Assembly (NCBI RefSeq): GCF_023343835.1
Contig: NC_064440.1
Coordinates: forward strand, 35,781,537 to 35,845,536
Origin: Lagopus muta
Lineage: Eukaryota; Chordata; Aves; Galliformes; Phasianidae
Length of the DNA: 64,000 nucleotides
Direction of reading: 5' to 3'
Shown here: positions 1 through 13,973 of the stretch, in pieces
Numbering within the stretch: position 1 is the first letter of the stretch
Layout: each line of letters begins with the position of its first letter
Notes under the pieces: generated by a model
Database searches by the model: none
Told to the model about the DNA's origin: nothing
What the model saw: the letters and a program-made list of their open reading frames with translations, nothing else
Made by a program: the position numbers and the translations under genes

Positions 1-118
1 ACAACATGTTCCCTGAAGGATGCAGGGAAGTCCTCATATTTGATATGGCAGCCTTTCCCGCCTTCATTATAGGCATTACAGTGCTTTCTCAGTGATGGCT
101 TCATGTTTGTGCCATCAG
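1..118 (-). CDS. Left candidate gene, exon cut by window start
   Basis: The acceptor CATATTCCTCTAG is strong. Only one of three frames is open over the 118 nt, encoding a stretch with KHCNAYNEGGKGCHIKYEDF. The donor or stop lies outside the window. Confidence 0.4.
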
Positions 119-3100
119 CTAGAGGAATATGAACACAGCGGATCAGACTACAGATCAGCAGAGGGAAGAATGCTCACCAGTAGCAAAAACAGCATCTGAC
201 TGCATCATACTGCCTCCAAAATCCTTGCCTCTTCAACCCACCTGCCACTCAAACTTCCCTTGCATGGCTGGCGTAAGAGTCCGTGCCTGTAGTGTGCAAG
301 AGAAGAGCCCTTCCTTGCCGTGTTCTGCCTGCGTAGGCAACATTTCTCCTATTGAATTCATAAAGGCAGTAACATCCCCAGCAATAGATCCAACTCACAA
401 TAGCCCAGGGAAAAGATAAGAACCCAGGAGATATGTTATTCCTGTTGAAGTCCTGGTCACAGTGACCTCTGTGGATTATTTAAACTGTTCTTTGTTTGTT
501 GTTCCATTCTCTTTTTAAAGAAAGTTCCACAGACCTTAAGTCCTGCTGTGTATCTAAGTTGCCTTTTTCATTTAATGAGGCAAAGACAATTTAATTTTAA
601 GAAGATGTCTACCTCCTATGCATGGAGCTATTGCTGCAACCATATACAGATACCATCTGTACTGGAGCCTGTGGAATTGTGGAGACCCAACTGAAATGGG
701 AAGGCGAAGTGTCAACAGCAAAATGGTGCTGGCAGAGCAAGAGCTCCCTCGTCCTTGCCCTCCTCCAGGGAAAGGAGGAAAAGCCTCCAGGGGAGATCTA
801 TCGTGCCATCATGAGCAAAGTGCTGGCTGCCATAATGGAGATGTAGGCCACCTCAGCCTCCTTTTCTCTGGGCTGAACAAACCAAGGGACCTCAGCTGCT
901 CCTCATTACATCTCACCCTTCAGACCTTGCACCATCTTCATAGACCTCCTTCGGATGCTCTGCAAGAGCTTTACGTCCTTCTGATATTGCAGTGCCCAAA
1001 TCTGCACCTAGCGCTTGAGGCCAAGCCACACAGGGCAGAGCAGAGCAGGACTTGCTTTCCCCAAAAGAGGCTCCTTCCTTCCTGATCTTATGGAAAGCCC
1101 TGTTGGCAGCCCCAGCCTCTCCCTGTGGGACGAGCCCTGCAGAGCACAGCCAGCACCAACCCGTGTTCTGGGAGGTGCAGAGGAAGGGCAGGGGGTTTGG
1201 TTGGTATCGGTGAGCATCCCAGAGAGTGGGAGAGAGGGCTGTGAAGCACTCCTACAGAGCTCCCCATGGCTGTCCCTACACATTTCTAACGCAAAGGGTT
1301 ACTTCTGGAGCAGCAGGCACACACAGCATCATTCAAAACCCCTCTGTGTAATTACAGATCCACAGTTTCTTCTGGGCTTCCACTTATTTAATCTTCCTGT
1401 CTCATCTGCATTTAATACCCCGAGCTCTGTCAGAGGGCAGAAACGCAGCCTTTACATCCAGAAGGACACGAGTTCCCTGCAACAGCTGCTATATTTAACA
1501 AAAAAAATACACGGCGTTGTCATGGCAACCGTGCTTTCTAAAAATAGAAGTGCCATATACAGCACAGCCCAGAGCACAGCAGAGCTCACGGAAGCCGCTC
1601 TAACAGCACACTGGGAAATGCAAGCAGACTTTTGTTCTTTGGGGGGATTGGTCTCGAGCATATCACACGAAATAACCCAACCCTTTGCTAATTAAAACCT
1701 CTGTTTCCTGCAGAAGATCCCCCCCACCATTTCCCTCAACTCAAACACTGCTCCATGCTCTCCAGCAGCTCTGCTCGGAGGGTGCTGTGCAGGGTGGGAG
1801 CGCTGGAGCAGCTGTGCAGCGATGCACTGCGTGCTGGCCTGGGTGTGTGGCTGTCCCTGCTGGCACGGAGATCCACGCAGAGCAAGGCTCGCCCAGTGGG
1901 AGCCCTCTCCTCTCTGAATTACTGACCCCATCAGCACAGCACTGCTAGCAAAACATGCAGCGGGCACACTCCGGTATAAGCCAGCCCAGCATCTCCCGAA
2001 ATCTGATTAGCGAGGCTGAGTAGTCACAGCCTGCTTCTGAACAGCAGTTGTTTCCAATTGCAGCCTAAGTCTCCAGTCGTCTCAGTAATTCTCCTTGACG
2101 TTTCTTGCTCCAAGTGGAAAGCTCACGCTGCCAGATTGCAGCCCCCCGGTGTTGTTTCCGTGCCCCGCTTCCCCACAGTGCCCTGGTTCAGCAATCCGTG
2201 CAGCACTGGGCTTCTAGGAATCCTCAGGCATGGCGGCTGAGTGCTGCATGCTTTCTGGATGATGCACAGCTTTGCTTGACTTCTGCACCGTTCTTTAAAA
2301 GGAAGGCATTGGATAGCAAGGAAGGGCTCCTGAAGAGGAAAATACTTCACATCGTTGTACCAATGTGTGTGAGCGCCCATTTTTTTTCCCCCTTAAGAAA
2401 AAAAAACACCTGGGCCAGACCCAATGGGAACCATTGTCAGCCCAGTGCGATATTTTCCCTATTTCATGGCTGTCACCAGCAGCCCTGAAAGAGCCCAAGG
2501 AATCCTTCAGTGCGCATTTGTGGGGCTACTTGCAATGGTTTGCAGTAGTCCCAACAGGTCCCAACACTCACTGCACACTCTGCCTCAGTTTTCTACCACT
2601 CTTGTGTTTCCTAGGCTCTTCGCTTTAACTACAATATTTGGAGTTTTCCCAGTAACTTTCAAGGCAGCTAAATTTAGACGTCTGTTTAGAGAAAGGGATT
2701 TGGTGTACCTTGTAGTCTCTGTGTATAAACTGGCTGAGAGGGATTACAGGACTCATACATGCTGAAAAAATAATACATCATGTCCCCAGAGGTGTCCAAG
2801 AGACGTGGAGATATGGCACTTGCAGACATGGTTTAGTGGGATGGTTTCAAAACTGGACCAGATCTTAGAGGTCTTTTCCAACCTTTATGATTCCACAGTT
2901 CTGTTCTATAATGGTGAAGTCTTACTGTGGGTTGACGTACCAGTGAAGATGATATCGCTTGGATTCAAAACCTTCTCACTCACAGTGAGTGAGAAGCCTT
3001 CTCACAGCCCAGCCTCCAGCTGCAGGCCCTCCTGGCAGCTCATTGTGACAAGCTGAGATGCACCCATCAGCTCATGCACTTACAGGTGCAGATGTGGCTG

Positions 3101-6100
3101 TTGCTTCTGCAAGCACAGCTTATCAGGTGGGCACACAATGTTTAAGCAGCTGGACCACAGTGTGTGAACCTGAAGCTGAACCTGGGGCTTGATAACCACA
3201 GCCCTTGCTAAGACCCGGGAGAACAGCGGTCAAACCTGTACCTGCTTTACAGTCCTTGTGGCTGAAGATAAGGTCATTGCTTTCCCTGGGTGATTAAACA
3301 CACGTCAGGAGCATCACTTGCCCAGTTGAACAGCTTGCCAATGCCATGCCAGGTCCACAGGCCTTCTCTGCAGGCTTTCACACAAATTCATCACGCAAAA
3401 CTAAAACCTTTGCTCTGCATCTATGAGCACCAGGTGTTACCAAATGCAGGAACCCACCCTTCCTGACAGCATACAGGGAGACCAGCGTGCAGAAGGTTGG
3501 CAAGCAGCAGGAATCTCTTGGCTCACTGCATCTCCAAGCCACGATGGACACCATCAGCACTGCCTCCCATTCAGCTCTTGGCAAGGGAGCCCAGCTCCAT
3601 CAGCTGGGTCTCTGCCCGTGTTTGCACAGCACAAACAAAGCAGCAACATACTCTGTTACCTCCAAACCTGACAAGATGAAAACATTTACGTGGGTCTTTA
3701 AACGGGTATATGCCCAGAGTGTGCTGCTGGGTACCCTCCTCATGTACATGGTCATAGCCAGCATGGTGCTGTGGCTGCAGGGAGGTGCCTGGAGGCACTG
3801 TTTGGGACCACCAGCACAGGCTTGGAGCAGCCTTGCTCAAGGACTTCAGGTTTTGTTTGCTTCATCCCACTTCATCCTGACCCAGTTCCTGACCAATCCT
3901 AACTCACTGCGAGCTCTCAGCAGAGGGTATATAAATAATGGATGTTTCTATGACTCCTCTCACCACCTGTGCTGTCCCATTATAATTTCTGCTCAGCATC
4001 TTTCTGCAGCCTCCCTGGGTCCCCAGGAGCCACTTGCCCTCCTATGTTTTATCTTAACTCTGGCCTGCATTTAGTCCTTCCCCCCTTGCAGTGGCCAAGG
4101 TGGGCATGGATGGCATTGTTTCTGCTTGCAGGCTGATAGACAAACACTGGTGGTGGGATCAGCATGGCAGCAGTACCTTCTTGCTACCAATGAGGGCTGT
4201 GAATTCTCTGGCAGTTCTACTACATGAGTGAATCCAGGATGCATGTGTGGTGTGTGAAAAGAAACAGCAGAATTAGAAAAATGGAAAAGGGTGTGGATGA
4301 GATTTAAATTCCAGTGTGACAACAGGCAGTCCATCTCCTTGGGTTGGGCATGGATGTTCAGCATTGAGCCGGACCAGGTAGATCAAGTGGAGGATGCTTG
4401 CTGCTGGGTGCTGATGCTTTTAAAGAAGAGTAGGGAGTTAAGTGCACAGATTCTGTTATTGCTAATGGTGTTTGTGTTCACAGCTCCCCAGGTGTTGCTT
4501 TAGAAACAGCCGTGCCCTGGCTGTTAACCCGGTCTCGCCTGCTGTTTAGCTTTTGATACTCAGATGCAAAATTGCATTTTGTTTGGATGTGCAGAGCATG
4601 TCATGAAATGCTTGACATGAGAGCTGTGGTTTGCCTCCTGCACTCCTGCCTTCTAGCTCTTTGAAACAAAAAAAGAGATGGATCTACTGCACCTCAAGAA
4701 GGGTGGGCAAGCAGGCAGCGATCTCACCTGTTGTCCTGGATGGTTTTCAGCACTGGTTGCACATGACACTTCATTGGGTAATAGAAGCAGCAGAAGTATC
4801 ATGAACAAAGCTTAGCTTTTTAAGGTCCTTCAGTGTCCTGCCCCATCAGTGCAGAGGTGAGCCATGCCTTCCTGCTGGTGTAGAAGGAATTTCTGAAAAG
4901 GGCTTTTGTTAAAGAGAAAAGCCCTGGTTTCTCTGCTGCTGAGCACTGCAGCATCCCCTTCAGGGACATTTCTCTCCCTGGGGTCTTTCTCAAAAGAGAT
5001 GAGCTGAAGATTTCATGAGGGCATCCTTCCCTTCCCAGGAGGACTCCCATCATTTTGTGAGGATATATCACATGTGTAATGGGAGCCTCCCACAGACTGA
5101 CCCAAGAAATGCTCGCTGTCGAGCTGGGTGCTTTCTCAGGGAAACCCAGCTAACAGAAGTATCCCAGCCTCAGCCTGCTGATGTCAACCACCGGTTTGCA
5201 ATGACTGTCCTGTAAAGCCTACAAGGCTCCATCTTGCCAAACCAGGTATTTGGCTAACATGTGAACTGTGTAGCAATCGTGCTGTGAGGGTTGACTGCAA
5301 AAGAGATCATGACAAGTGCTCAAGATTTGTGAAGATGAGGCAGAATAAACACAATTAGTTTCTTAATTCTGATGTAGATCTGAATGGATTCATCTCCACC
5401 TCTGGGATGTCTGGAAGAAACTCTGTTTGTTGTACAGTCCCAAAGAGACCAAGGAGACACATCCCAGCAGGACTGTGACACCAGCACTTGCAAGGGGATG
5501 CAACTCACCCCCAGAAAACTGCATCCCAGGATGTCCACCTACAAATGATCCTTGCCTTCCTCCCAGTCTCGTGCCACCAACCTGGCTCATGGTTTTACCC
5601 TGTCCTTGTAGGACTCCATAGCCATGAGGCATGTTTTCTCCATTCCCATCAGCAGACAGTGGTGAGCACAGTTCACTCTTTTCTGGCTCTGTCTGGCCTC
5701 TAGCAACTTCCCTTCAGCAGGAAACTGCTGTCCTCCTGGAGGCCTGGGTGGCTTGAGTGCCAAAGGAGAGAAGTAATTGTAAACCAGAGACACATCCTTG
5801 TGCTTTGGCCAAGAGATTGCCCTGGCCAGTGCTGTCTGTGTTGTTATGATAGATCTGACTTGCTTTGTGCTTGGCAACATACCCTGTGCAATGAACACAC
5901 TCACTTCTGGCAGGCAAAAATGAGATAAATTGCAGCAGGGCTTGCATTTCGATAGGAAGCTATGGGATGTCCATGTTACAAACCAGAGGACGCACCGGTG
6001 CACCCAGCCTGCTGGAAATGATGTGACCTCTTCAATGACAGTGATCATCTGGGCACTCATAGCTGCTCTCTTACAGGAGGGCGCACTTACAGAGATAACA

Positions 6101-9100
6101 TGATCTGACAAAAATTTGTCCCATTTTCTTCTCTCCAAGAGTTACAGCTGAAGAAAAAAAGATTGTGATTCATTACCAAGCCTTCCCATTGGCAGCAATG
6201 CTTTCTAAAATAGAAGCAGACATTTGCTTCTGCTTGTTCCTTGCTTTGCATGCACTTGTATTGGTAAGATGACTTTTCTTCAGGGGACATTAACACTTTC
6301 TAGGTCAGAAAAAAAAACAAGAAACACACTCAGTTTTCCCATCCATTCAGGTTGAACGCTCTAAAACCAAATCTGGCTGATGCCAGGCAAGCAAACATAG
6401 AGCCAGGGCAGTGTCTCAATATGACTTCTCCCTCTGGCCTTTTCCTGATCAAAATCCCATACAACCACCCTGAGCTTTGCCTTGGATTTCATTTCTTTGC
6501 TCCAAGTTCAGCAACATCTGTCTTCTGGAGGTGGGAATAGAGCAGCACAGCTATTCCAAAATAAACAGTTCCACAACTGCTTTTCCGTAACAAGGAAGTT
6601 GTTTTCTAAGGGCAAACCATTTTCATTCTAGAGGAAAGCGTCAGTGGGAGGAATAGCTGGAGAAAACCTGGCTATGCTGCTTTTCTGGAGCTATCATCAT
6701 CGGGTAGAAAGACCAATGAGTTTCCACTCTGCAGTATTTGTGGCCAAGCCAAGCTGGCATATGGGAGTGACCTGATCCTTAACTCTGCCACTCTGCCTTA
6801 AGCACAATGGGAGATGTCAGAGTTGGGGTTCTCAATAGATACCCACAGCTAGGGGCAGCAGTGTGGGGAGAACTCTCTGTCTCCAAACCAAAAGGGCAGG
6901 GAAAACATGGAGCTGCTCCAGCAAGGGAGAAAGGCCTGTAATTAATGCAGTGGGAAAATTACACGTTTATATAGCCCCTCCAAACACAATAGCAGACATC
7001 CATTTCCTGCAGGGCCATGGACACTTGCCAGCCTGCAAATAAATCACTAAAGCACAAAGCCAACAAGGAGGAAAAGAAAGAGGAATTATCACATAGGATG
7101 CAGTAGCCTTTGTACCAGGAAAATAATCAGCGCCGCCATCAGACATCTATTGTTTATCAGTAATGTTCTCCAACACTCCAGCAATTGAAGCCTCAACAAG
7201 GAAGTGATGATCAAATTGACTGATGGAGGTCTCCTTGAGTTTTGCAAGTTTCAAGCACACACAACAGAGTGGTAGACTGGGAGATGTACTGACCTTCCCC
7301 AGAGGCATTTGTGAGATCAAAATGAAAAAAAAAAAGAAAACCAAAAACACAACAAACCTGGTATTACATAGACTTTGGCATCAGGAAAATACGGAATAAA
7401 ACCAGAGCCCCCCATTTTCCTGTAGGGAGAAGGTGACTTGTGTGCAGGAGTGGAGGCATGAAATGGTCTGGCAGCAGCTCAACAGCAACTGCATCCATTG
7501 ATGATGGAGACAAAAAAAAAAGGAACAGTTTTAGTGAGTACTTGCAGTCCCACTCCCCTACATTTCCCCTTCCCTCACCTTCCCCCATAAAGACACAAAC
7601 TCTAACCTCACAGCACTTTCAAATCAACGAGAGCCTCTCCATTGACTTTCAACTGCTGAAGCACTGGGATCATGACACCAGTTTTATGACTTTCCCTGTG
7701 ACTTACGAAGATGGACTTCATCAGAAACAGGAGAATGGAAGAGAAGGTCCATTAGCGGGTTTCTTAGCCCTGGGCTGTATCTAATGAATTGCGAATGTCT
7801 GCTATGCTTTCCAGAACTTACTTTGGCTACAGCTAGCAAACACATGAGCAGTCCTGAGTGTTATTTTCCCTGCCTCTGCTCTATATGTTGTAGGGTGAAT
7901 GCTGCTGGCAAGGCCATGGAGATGTCCCTGGGGCTCTGGCCCCATCACAAAGGCCTCTTTGCCAAGCCTCAGGATCCTTCACAGCACAGTGTCAATGAGC
8001 TTCCCCTGAGCTCCAGTGCAACAGCTGGACCTGCTTTTGTGCAAGCTTCACGAGAGGATCCCCAGATATTTTTCTGAAGCAAGCTTTAGGTTGAAATTCT
8101 TTAGGCGGCACCCAAATCTCTGTTGGTCACGTGGAAGCTTCCCCATCACCTTTTACATGCTAGAGGAATATTCAAAAGTGATCTCTAGGACTGGGGTTGC
8201 TTTATTTCACTAAGCATCCTTTACTTTGCTGCCTTGCCAGCACAAGTCCACCATGAACACAGGCTCCATGACCAGACATGAAATTCCTACCTCAACCTGA
8301 GCTTGCCAGCACCAAACCTTCACACTTTCTGCTCTCATTTTTCCATTTCTGGGAGACAAGGGAGAAACACAGCTGGTATTTAGTAGTGCCAGGGGATCAA
8401 GCAAGATGCTTCACCACACCTACAGCACTTAAGCTTTTCCATTCTTTCCTTGGACTGCTAAAAAAACATGAGATTGTGTATGTTGACACACACACACACA
8501 CACACAAGCAAAACATTCATTTAGCAGAAAATTGTATTTCTCTCACTGATTACTGGCTGCCATTCAGGAAGCAGGGAGAACAGCAGCCGTTAATGTTTGC
8601 CTGTTCTCCAGTGATTTGTGTGCTTGTGTTTTGAATGACATACATAATTCTGGTAAAGGTACACGTGCATTTCTTGGACAGAATAATAAATTATTAAATG
8701 CAAAGCCCTTTATTTATGTGCCTCGGTGCTGAGAACTTAAATGCAAAGCACTGAAGACGTTCAGATCCTCAAGGTCCCCACTTCAGGTCTTTCTGTATCC
8801 CATGAATGAAATGTCCAAACTGGTTTTGGCTGCATTTATAAGGCACACATTTCAGGGATCACCAGGGCCTAAGGCAGAAATATTTGGATATTTGTGCAGC
8901 TCAAAGATGTCTCGAGCCCATCGTGCAGCAGCCAGCAGTATTTGAGAGCAGTGGCTCCAGCAGCAATATCCTCCAAACTGAGTACATAGCACGCTCCCTC
9001 TTGAGCTCATTATGACTAAGCAGCACACAGGAACCAATAAGCACATTCAGGATAAACACATCTGGAAGCGAGTCGCAAGCTACAAAGAAATGCTTATTAA

Positions 9101-12100
9101 CACACTTTTCAGAGTGAAAACGGAGCAAAACTAAAATATGGCAACTGCAATTTAAGGTTTTTGTTTTTCTGGAGGGGAAAAAAAAATAAACCTTCTTCAA
9201 ACCAGAGGATTCTAAAGAGCTTTGACATTTTCCAAACAACAAACTGATTTCTTTGTTTGTTTGTTTTGCGTTTCCATTTTCTTTTAACCAATACTGTTCC
9301 TATTCAGGCTTTGAGCTTACAGAAGACTGTCATTTCCAAGCTGGAACGAGATGCTGAGATTTCCACAGCAACAACTGCAGCCTTGCTGTTTCCTCCTCAA
9401 TTTCGAGAGGTTTTGGCAGGGCACAGCTCACAATAGGGCACACTGGCCCTCAGGGCCACCTGCATGATCTTTTTGACAAGGTTAAGATCCTGACTTGGGA
9501 GCAAGAAGGGGGTCCAGCCCTTGCCCCATCTCATTCTCCTGTGATTGCTCCCATTTCCTCCCTCCTTCCTCCACTAGATCTCAACCTTCCCTCCAGCTCC
9601 ATGTGAGGAGAGAGATTTAATACTCCAAAACACCAAACCAAGCCCCATCTCATGCCTATGAGTCTCCAGCCAGGTAGCATGCATCACTCCTGAAGCATTC
9701 TGCAGCCCACAGAACAGCATGGACTCAGTTTAAAGGCTGTCATTAAAGATGTAACATGATGTTCCAGGGTCATAAAGCACTCAGTAGTTTAGGCAATGGT
9801 TGTCAGAGCCTTGTGTCCTTGCTCAGTGTTGAAATACTGAAGGGGAGAACTTCAAAAAGGTGCAGGTCCAGAAAGAGGCAACAAGCTCACTCAGCAAGGC
9901 CATGCAGGCCTGGAGAAGCAGAGATGGCAGTTGTAAACAGGTCACCCAGGGTATAAAATTCATGAAAGCAATATTCAAGATGGATTCTGATCTGGATGGA
10001 GAGCAAGAAGCAGATGTGCAAACAAGAGAAAGCCAGGTTAGTCTGGCTGCACAGTAGGTTGGACTCGATGATCTTGAGGGCCTTTTCCAACCTCAGTGAC
10101 TCTATTATTCTATGCTGAGAATGTAGAGTGAGGAGTTTCAAAGTAGGATGGAGGCCATGAAAGACAAGTTTTGGCAGCAGCATATGCTAGGTGCTACAAG
10201 CTGGATGTTTTTTCTTGTGAGTGCCATGCCAAGGAAAGGGCACAAGAAAAAACAATACACTAAAGTCAGCAAATGCAGCATTCCCAGATGTGGTGGTTAC
10301 CAAAGGCTCCCATGTGCACACGTGGCGGGGGATGTGTGATGCTCTACTATCAGGGGTGTAGGCATAGACCAAACCACACTGAACTCTGCAGAGCCAGCAG
10401 CCACAGGGGCCTCATCTTCTCATCCAAACTGATCATACCATGTAGCAAAGCTTGCTGCCAAAATCTCACTGAGCCAGCACTCACCAAGCAGGCCATGGAG
10501 AGCATGGCCACCAGCTAGGACACAGGCTGGGCAGTTGTGCAGCTACAGCACACAGTACTGACTGAGAAACGTGCTCAAGCCACGAATGAGTAATAAATAA
10601 ATACACTGAATCAAAGCAAGGGTGAAGCCTGGACACGAGCATACGTTACCCCAGGTCTAGGGTGGAGCCTGCAACAAAGACACCCACGATGCCACCCATA
10701 GCCTCCCTCTCCCTGAGAATCTGGCTTGCTCACACCTGAATGAGGATTCCTAATGCCACACACATCCCACATGGAACACTGCATTGCCCCAAGGACAAGC
10801 TGCTCTGGAAGGCTCAGGCTACAGGGAGGATTTCAGTCTTCACGCCCAGGCTGAACTACAGCTGGAGACAGGCGGCCTGGCACAAACACTTCTAGCATCA
10901 AACGACTAAAAGAGAGTCTTCTCCTTTTCACATCCATGAAAAGAAAGAAAAAACCTGCACAAAATTATTTCAGACTAATCCTAAAGTGAAAGTACATATT
11001 CTTTAGACAGACTTCACAAAGTCTTGGACCTGAAATGTTTAATTTGACCTACAATCTTTCTCCTTGCTTCTGGTTTCTGCGATATACTGAGGAAACAGGA
11101 CAGTTTTAAAACCAAACAATAGTTTAACTCGGGCATTTTTCTTTTTACAGCCTCTTGTAATTTACATTTAATTTTTAAGTCACTATGCAAGCATCCAGAT
11201 CACAAACCCTGACACAGCAACTCCAGCCAACAAAAGCTGCAGGACACTGTCCTGTGCATGTAGACATCACTTCAGCCATGAAAGATCCAGGCTTGGGAGA
11301 GGAAATCCTTGTCACAGAACAAAGTCTGCCTTCGGCCTCTGGCTTTGGTCTTCAGCAGCTCTCACACGCCAAGAGGATTTAAGCCTTGAGTTAGGATCTC
11401 CTGTGATGACCTAGGAGATCTGGCTGGTTGAAGAAGAGGAACAAAGCCCTAACAGATCTCACCGAACCCCTGGTTTGAATGCTGAAGGAGTTCAAAACAG
11501 ACCAAAACAACAACCTGCTGCACTCTGGATTTCTCTTTTTTTTTCCTTTTTTTTTTTTGTCACAAAGCATTTAACATGGCATTTCAAGAAGTGCAGCATT
11601 CACTCAGTCAGAAGGCTGTTTGTAACAGCTGCAGGTGTCTAAGCTTTAAGATCTGCTAGGACCCAGGTAGAAACAACAGTTTCCCTTCATGCCATGTGCT
11701 CGAGCTGTGTAACAACTGCTTCTAACGTGACTTATGAATCATAATATTAGTTGAACTGTGCATTCCTTTGCTTTCCTGGTTTATCTGCTTGGGAATCAGA
11801 TTATTGCCCGATAAAATAGTGCAAAGCTACAATTAACCTGTAATTGATACACTAAACGTAGGTATGGGATGCGTATGGATAGTAACCGCTTGCATAGGAT
11901 ACTCTGTAAAACTGAGTAACTCTGCTATACCATGCAAGTGCCTTTGTTTTTGTCACTGTAGAATGACAAAATCAAATCAGCAGAAAGCAGGATACACAAA
12001 GAGAAGCACCACAGATCTCCAGAAACAACAGACAGCTCAGACTTTTCTCCTCCTTCTGCCTGGGCCATGTCACTGACCCTTCTCAAAGCCACCACAGCTG

Positions 12101-13957
12101 GAAACAGCAGAGCTAAAGAGGTAAAGATGAGGTCTGAAGCTAACAGCACGTCCAAAAGCAAAGCACAAGTGCAGGATGTGCTTATGCTTCACCTGTATGT
12201 GGAAAGGCCCCTGGGTATCTCCTAGCCAGTTCTGAGTGCAGGTTGTGCATCACCTGCAGGCTCCTGAGCATCTCATCATGGGGTGGTGCACAAAATGAAA
12301 GCTGCAGATGTAGGTGACCAGTTGGACTAGATGATCTTGGAGATCTTTTCCCACCTTAGGAATCATAGGATTACCATGATTATCTTTTACTTCTTCTCTG
12401 AAGCTGTTTCCAGTCTTGTCCCCCTGAACATCAGGGGCTTCTCTCCAAAGAGAAAATATTTTTCTGTTTCCATCAACATATTAAAGATACTGGTGGGTAA
12501 AAGGAAGCAGAGGGCAAGGAGAGAGCTGGCTGCTTTTCCATATGTTTTGGGAGGGAACGTGAAACACAAGCACTGTTTGTATGGATTTGGATTGAACCAA
12601 GTCCTCTGCAGACATATATCAAGTTGATTTCACTTGAAAGAAAAGCTGTTAGGACAAACTAAAGGAGTCACAACACTGTGCTAGTTTCTAAAAAAAAGCC
12701 TTTGGTTATTTAATCTTCTTTTGGAAGTTTCCTAACCATTGCAATTAGCTGCCCACCTTGAAATTTCACCCACTTTCAAAGGCACCTCAGGGGTCAGGGT
12801 GGATTTCGCAAGGCACCAAGCTTGCCTTGTCCTTTGGACGCATCATTAAGAAGTGAAGGCCCTCTTGCCCTGCAGGGTTCCTGGGGAGGTCTGACAGGTG
12901 GAAGAAGGGTTGATAGAAGTAAAACCTGAACAACACTGGTAGCAAGAAGACACAGACATAGATATCCATCATGACCAGAGTCTGGTTTCAGCAGTTGCTG
13001 CTTGGTCTGAAACTGGCATCTTCTAGGTCTTATGGTCTTCACTTTCCAGAGAAGGTTTGCTGGGGAATGCTAAGCATGAACATCCTCTGTATTTTTCTTT
13101 CAGTGCCTCCCAGCATCTCAGACAGCAGCTTTCACTGTCTGTTACTTGTCCAACATTATTACTGAGAAATGGCTGTATGACCATGGAGTGTACATGTGGC
13201 TGTAGCTCCAGCTGACACTAACTCGTTGTGCTTGGGTGCCTATTTAAGAATGCTTCAAAAAGGGCTTGGGATCCACTATTCATACCTTTGCTTGTACACC
13301 TCTGAAGATTGACACCTCCCTTCAAGCCTTCTGTAATTATCCTTAGCAAAACTATACAATTCTCCTCCCCCCGTAGCAGATTCCTCACATTTTTTGCAGG
13401 CCTCTGGGTTGTTGCATATGCTCACTGATAATGACCCAACAAGAAATCCTAAGTATGTTATAACAGCAGAATTTGGGCACTGGAACTTTTGGCCAGTCTG
13501 ACATATGGCTTTCGTGGGCAGAGGATTTCATTTGTTGTGTCTGAGACCATTGCTCTAAATACCTCCTACTCCTCTAGATTTTCCCAGACACTGTATGATC
13601 CCAGAGGGTATTCTGTATTCCTTCCAATTCATCTCAACTGCAGTAGAGTCCGAAACTTGCATTGGCTTTTCCAGCACCTAATAAAGTCTCATGAGAACAA
13701 CAGCTTTTTGTGTGCTGTTACTTTCTGTATCCAAAGGATACTCCTGAACTTTAACCTGACTTTCACTTTTGGCTGCCCTCCGAGGACTTTGATCCAAAAA
13801 ACCCTCTCAACATGTTCCACTTGCTCAGCTGGGGAATTCAGCACTGCAGTATCTTGCATTGCAGATTATTTTTAGAGATGATCAAATCAAAACAGATAAA
13901 ATAAGAAACAAGCTAGAGCTGACTGCAAAACAGTGACTTACCAGCACTTGGTCTCAT
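1..13957 (-). CDS. Candidate 5' coding part of an unidentified gene (3 exons, continues below position 1)
   Basis: Minus-strand segments 13942-13957, 6091-6147 and 1-118 join in one frame. A possible start ATG (13955-13957, context GGCCATGA) gives MRPSA, then Ala plus VTLGEKKMGQIFVRSCYL, then Ser plus DGTNMKPSLRKHCNAYNEGG and a further 18 residues to the window edge. All borders have good splice sites. If the 19.2-kb exon precedes it, there is an in-frame TGA shortly before this ATG, consistent with a start. No signal peptide, membrane segment or known domain is visible, and I do not recognise the protein. Short exons can be open by chance, so a non-coding spliced RNA remains possible. Confidence 0.35.
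119..6090. other. Probable intron of the left candidate gene; otherwise no gene seen
   Basis: One CR1 end (2783-2912). A good donor at 4728 with a usable acceptor at 4768 is phase-incompatible with the flanking exons. Open frames here lack codon bias or motifs. Confidence 0.4.
2783..2912 (+). mobile_element. CR1 3' fragment
   Basis: Sense CR1 end: gatcttagaggtcttttcca at 2861-2880, then an A/T-rich 'atgattcc...ttctata' terminus. Confidence 0.8.
6091..6147 (-). CDS. Left candidate gene, 57-nt internal exon
   Basis: The acceptor is a T-rich tract ending TTCTTCAG and the donor is CTCT|GTAAGTGC. The length is a multiple of three. In the frame shared with its neighbours it reads VTLGEKKMGQIFVRSCYL. 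A second frame is also open, so coding status is not proven by this exon alone. Confidence 0.42.
8486..8506. repeat. (AC)n microsatellite
   Basis: Ten and a half uninterrupted AC units. Confidence 0.98.
9252..9268. repeat. (TTTG)n short tandem repeat
   Basis: About four TTTG units. Confidence 0.85.
10052..10118 (+). mobile_element. CR1 3' fragment
   Basis: ttggactcgatgatcttgag followed by ggccttttccaacct and a 'tgactctattattctatg' end. The upstream border is unclear. Confidence 0.8.
11530..11558. repeat. T-rich tract
   Basis: Two T runs split by C residues. Confidence 0.85.
12308..12374 (+). mobile_element. CR1 3' fragment
   Basis: ttggactagatgatcttgga, then gatcttttcccacctt and 'aatcatagga'. 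Short and diverged. Confidence 0.75.
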
Positions 13958-13973
13958 GGCCAGAGTTGAATTC
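13942..13973 (-). CDS. Left candidate gene, 32-nt exon with possible start codon
   Basis: The acceptor CCTCCTTCTTGCATCAG and donor CTG|GTAAGT are both close to consensus. It contains ATG at 13955-13957. From there five codons (MRPSA) plus one base lead into the 6.1-kb exon in frame. Confidence 0.38.

Larger units (their letters stand above)
6148..13941. other. Probable intron of the left candidate gene; otherwise no gene seen
   Basis: Contains the AC microsatellite, a T tract, and CR1 ends at 10052 and 12308. Splice-like sites at about 7.7 and 7.8 kb give only 9-11 nt exons and were not used. Confidence 0.4.

Noticed and set aside
4728..4768. 41-nt segment (minus) with strong donor CAG|GTGAGA
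   Set aside because: Neither open frame fits the phase needed between the 6.1-kb exon and the exon at 1-118.
5587..6138. 183-codon minus-strand open frame
   Set aside because: It starts at a non-ATG codon inside the candidate 6.1-kb exon, in a different frame, and reads through that exon's strong donor; no motif.
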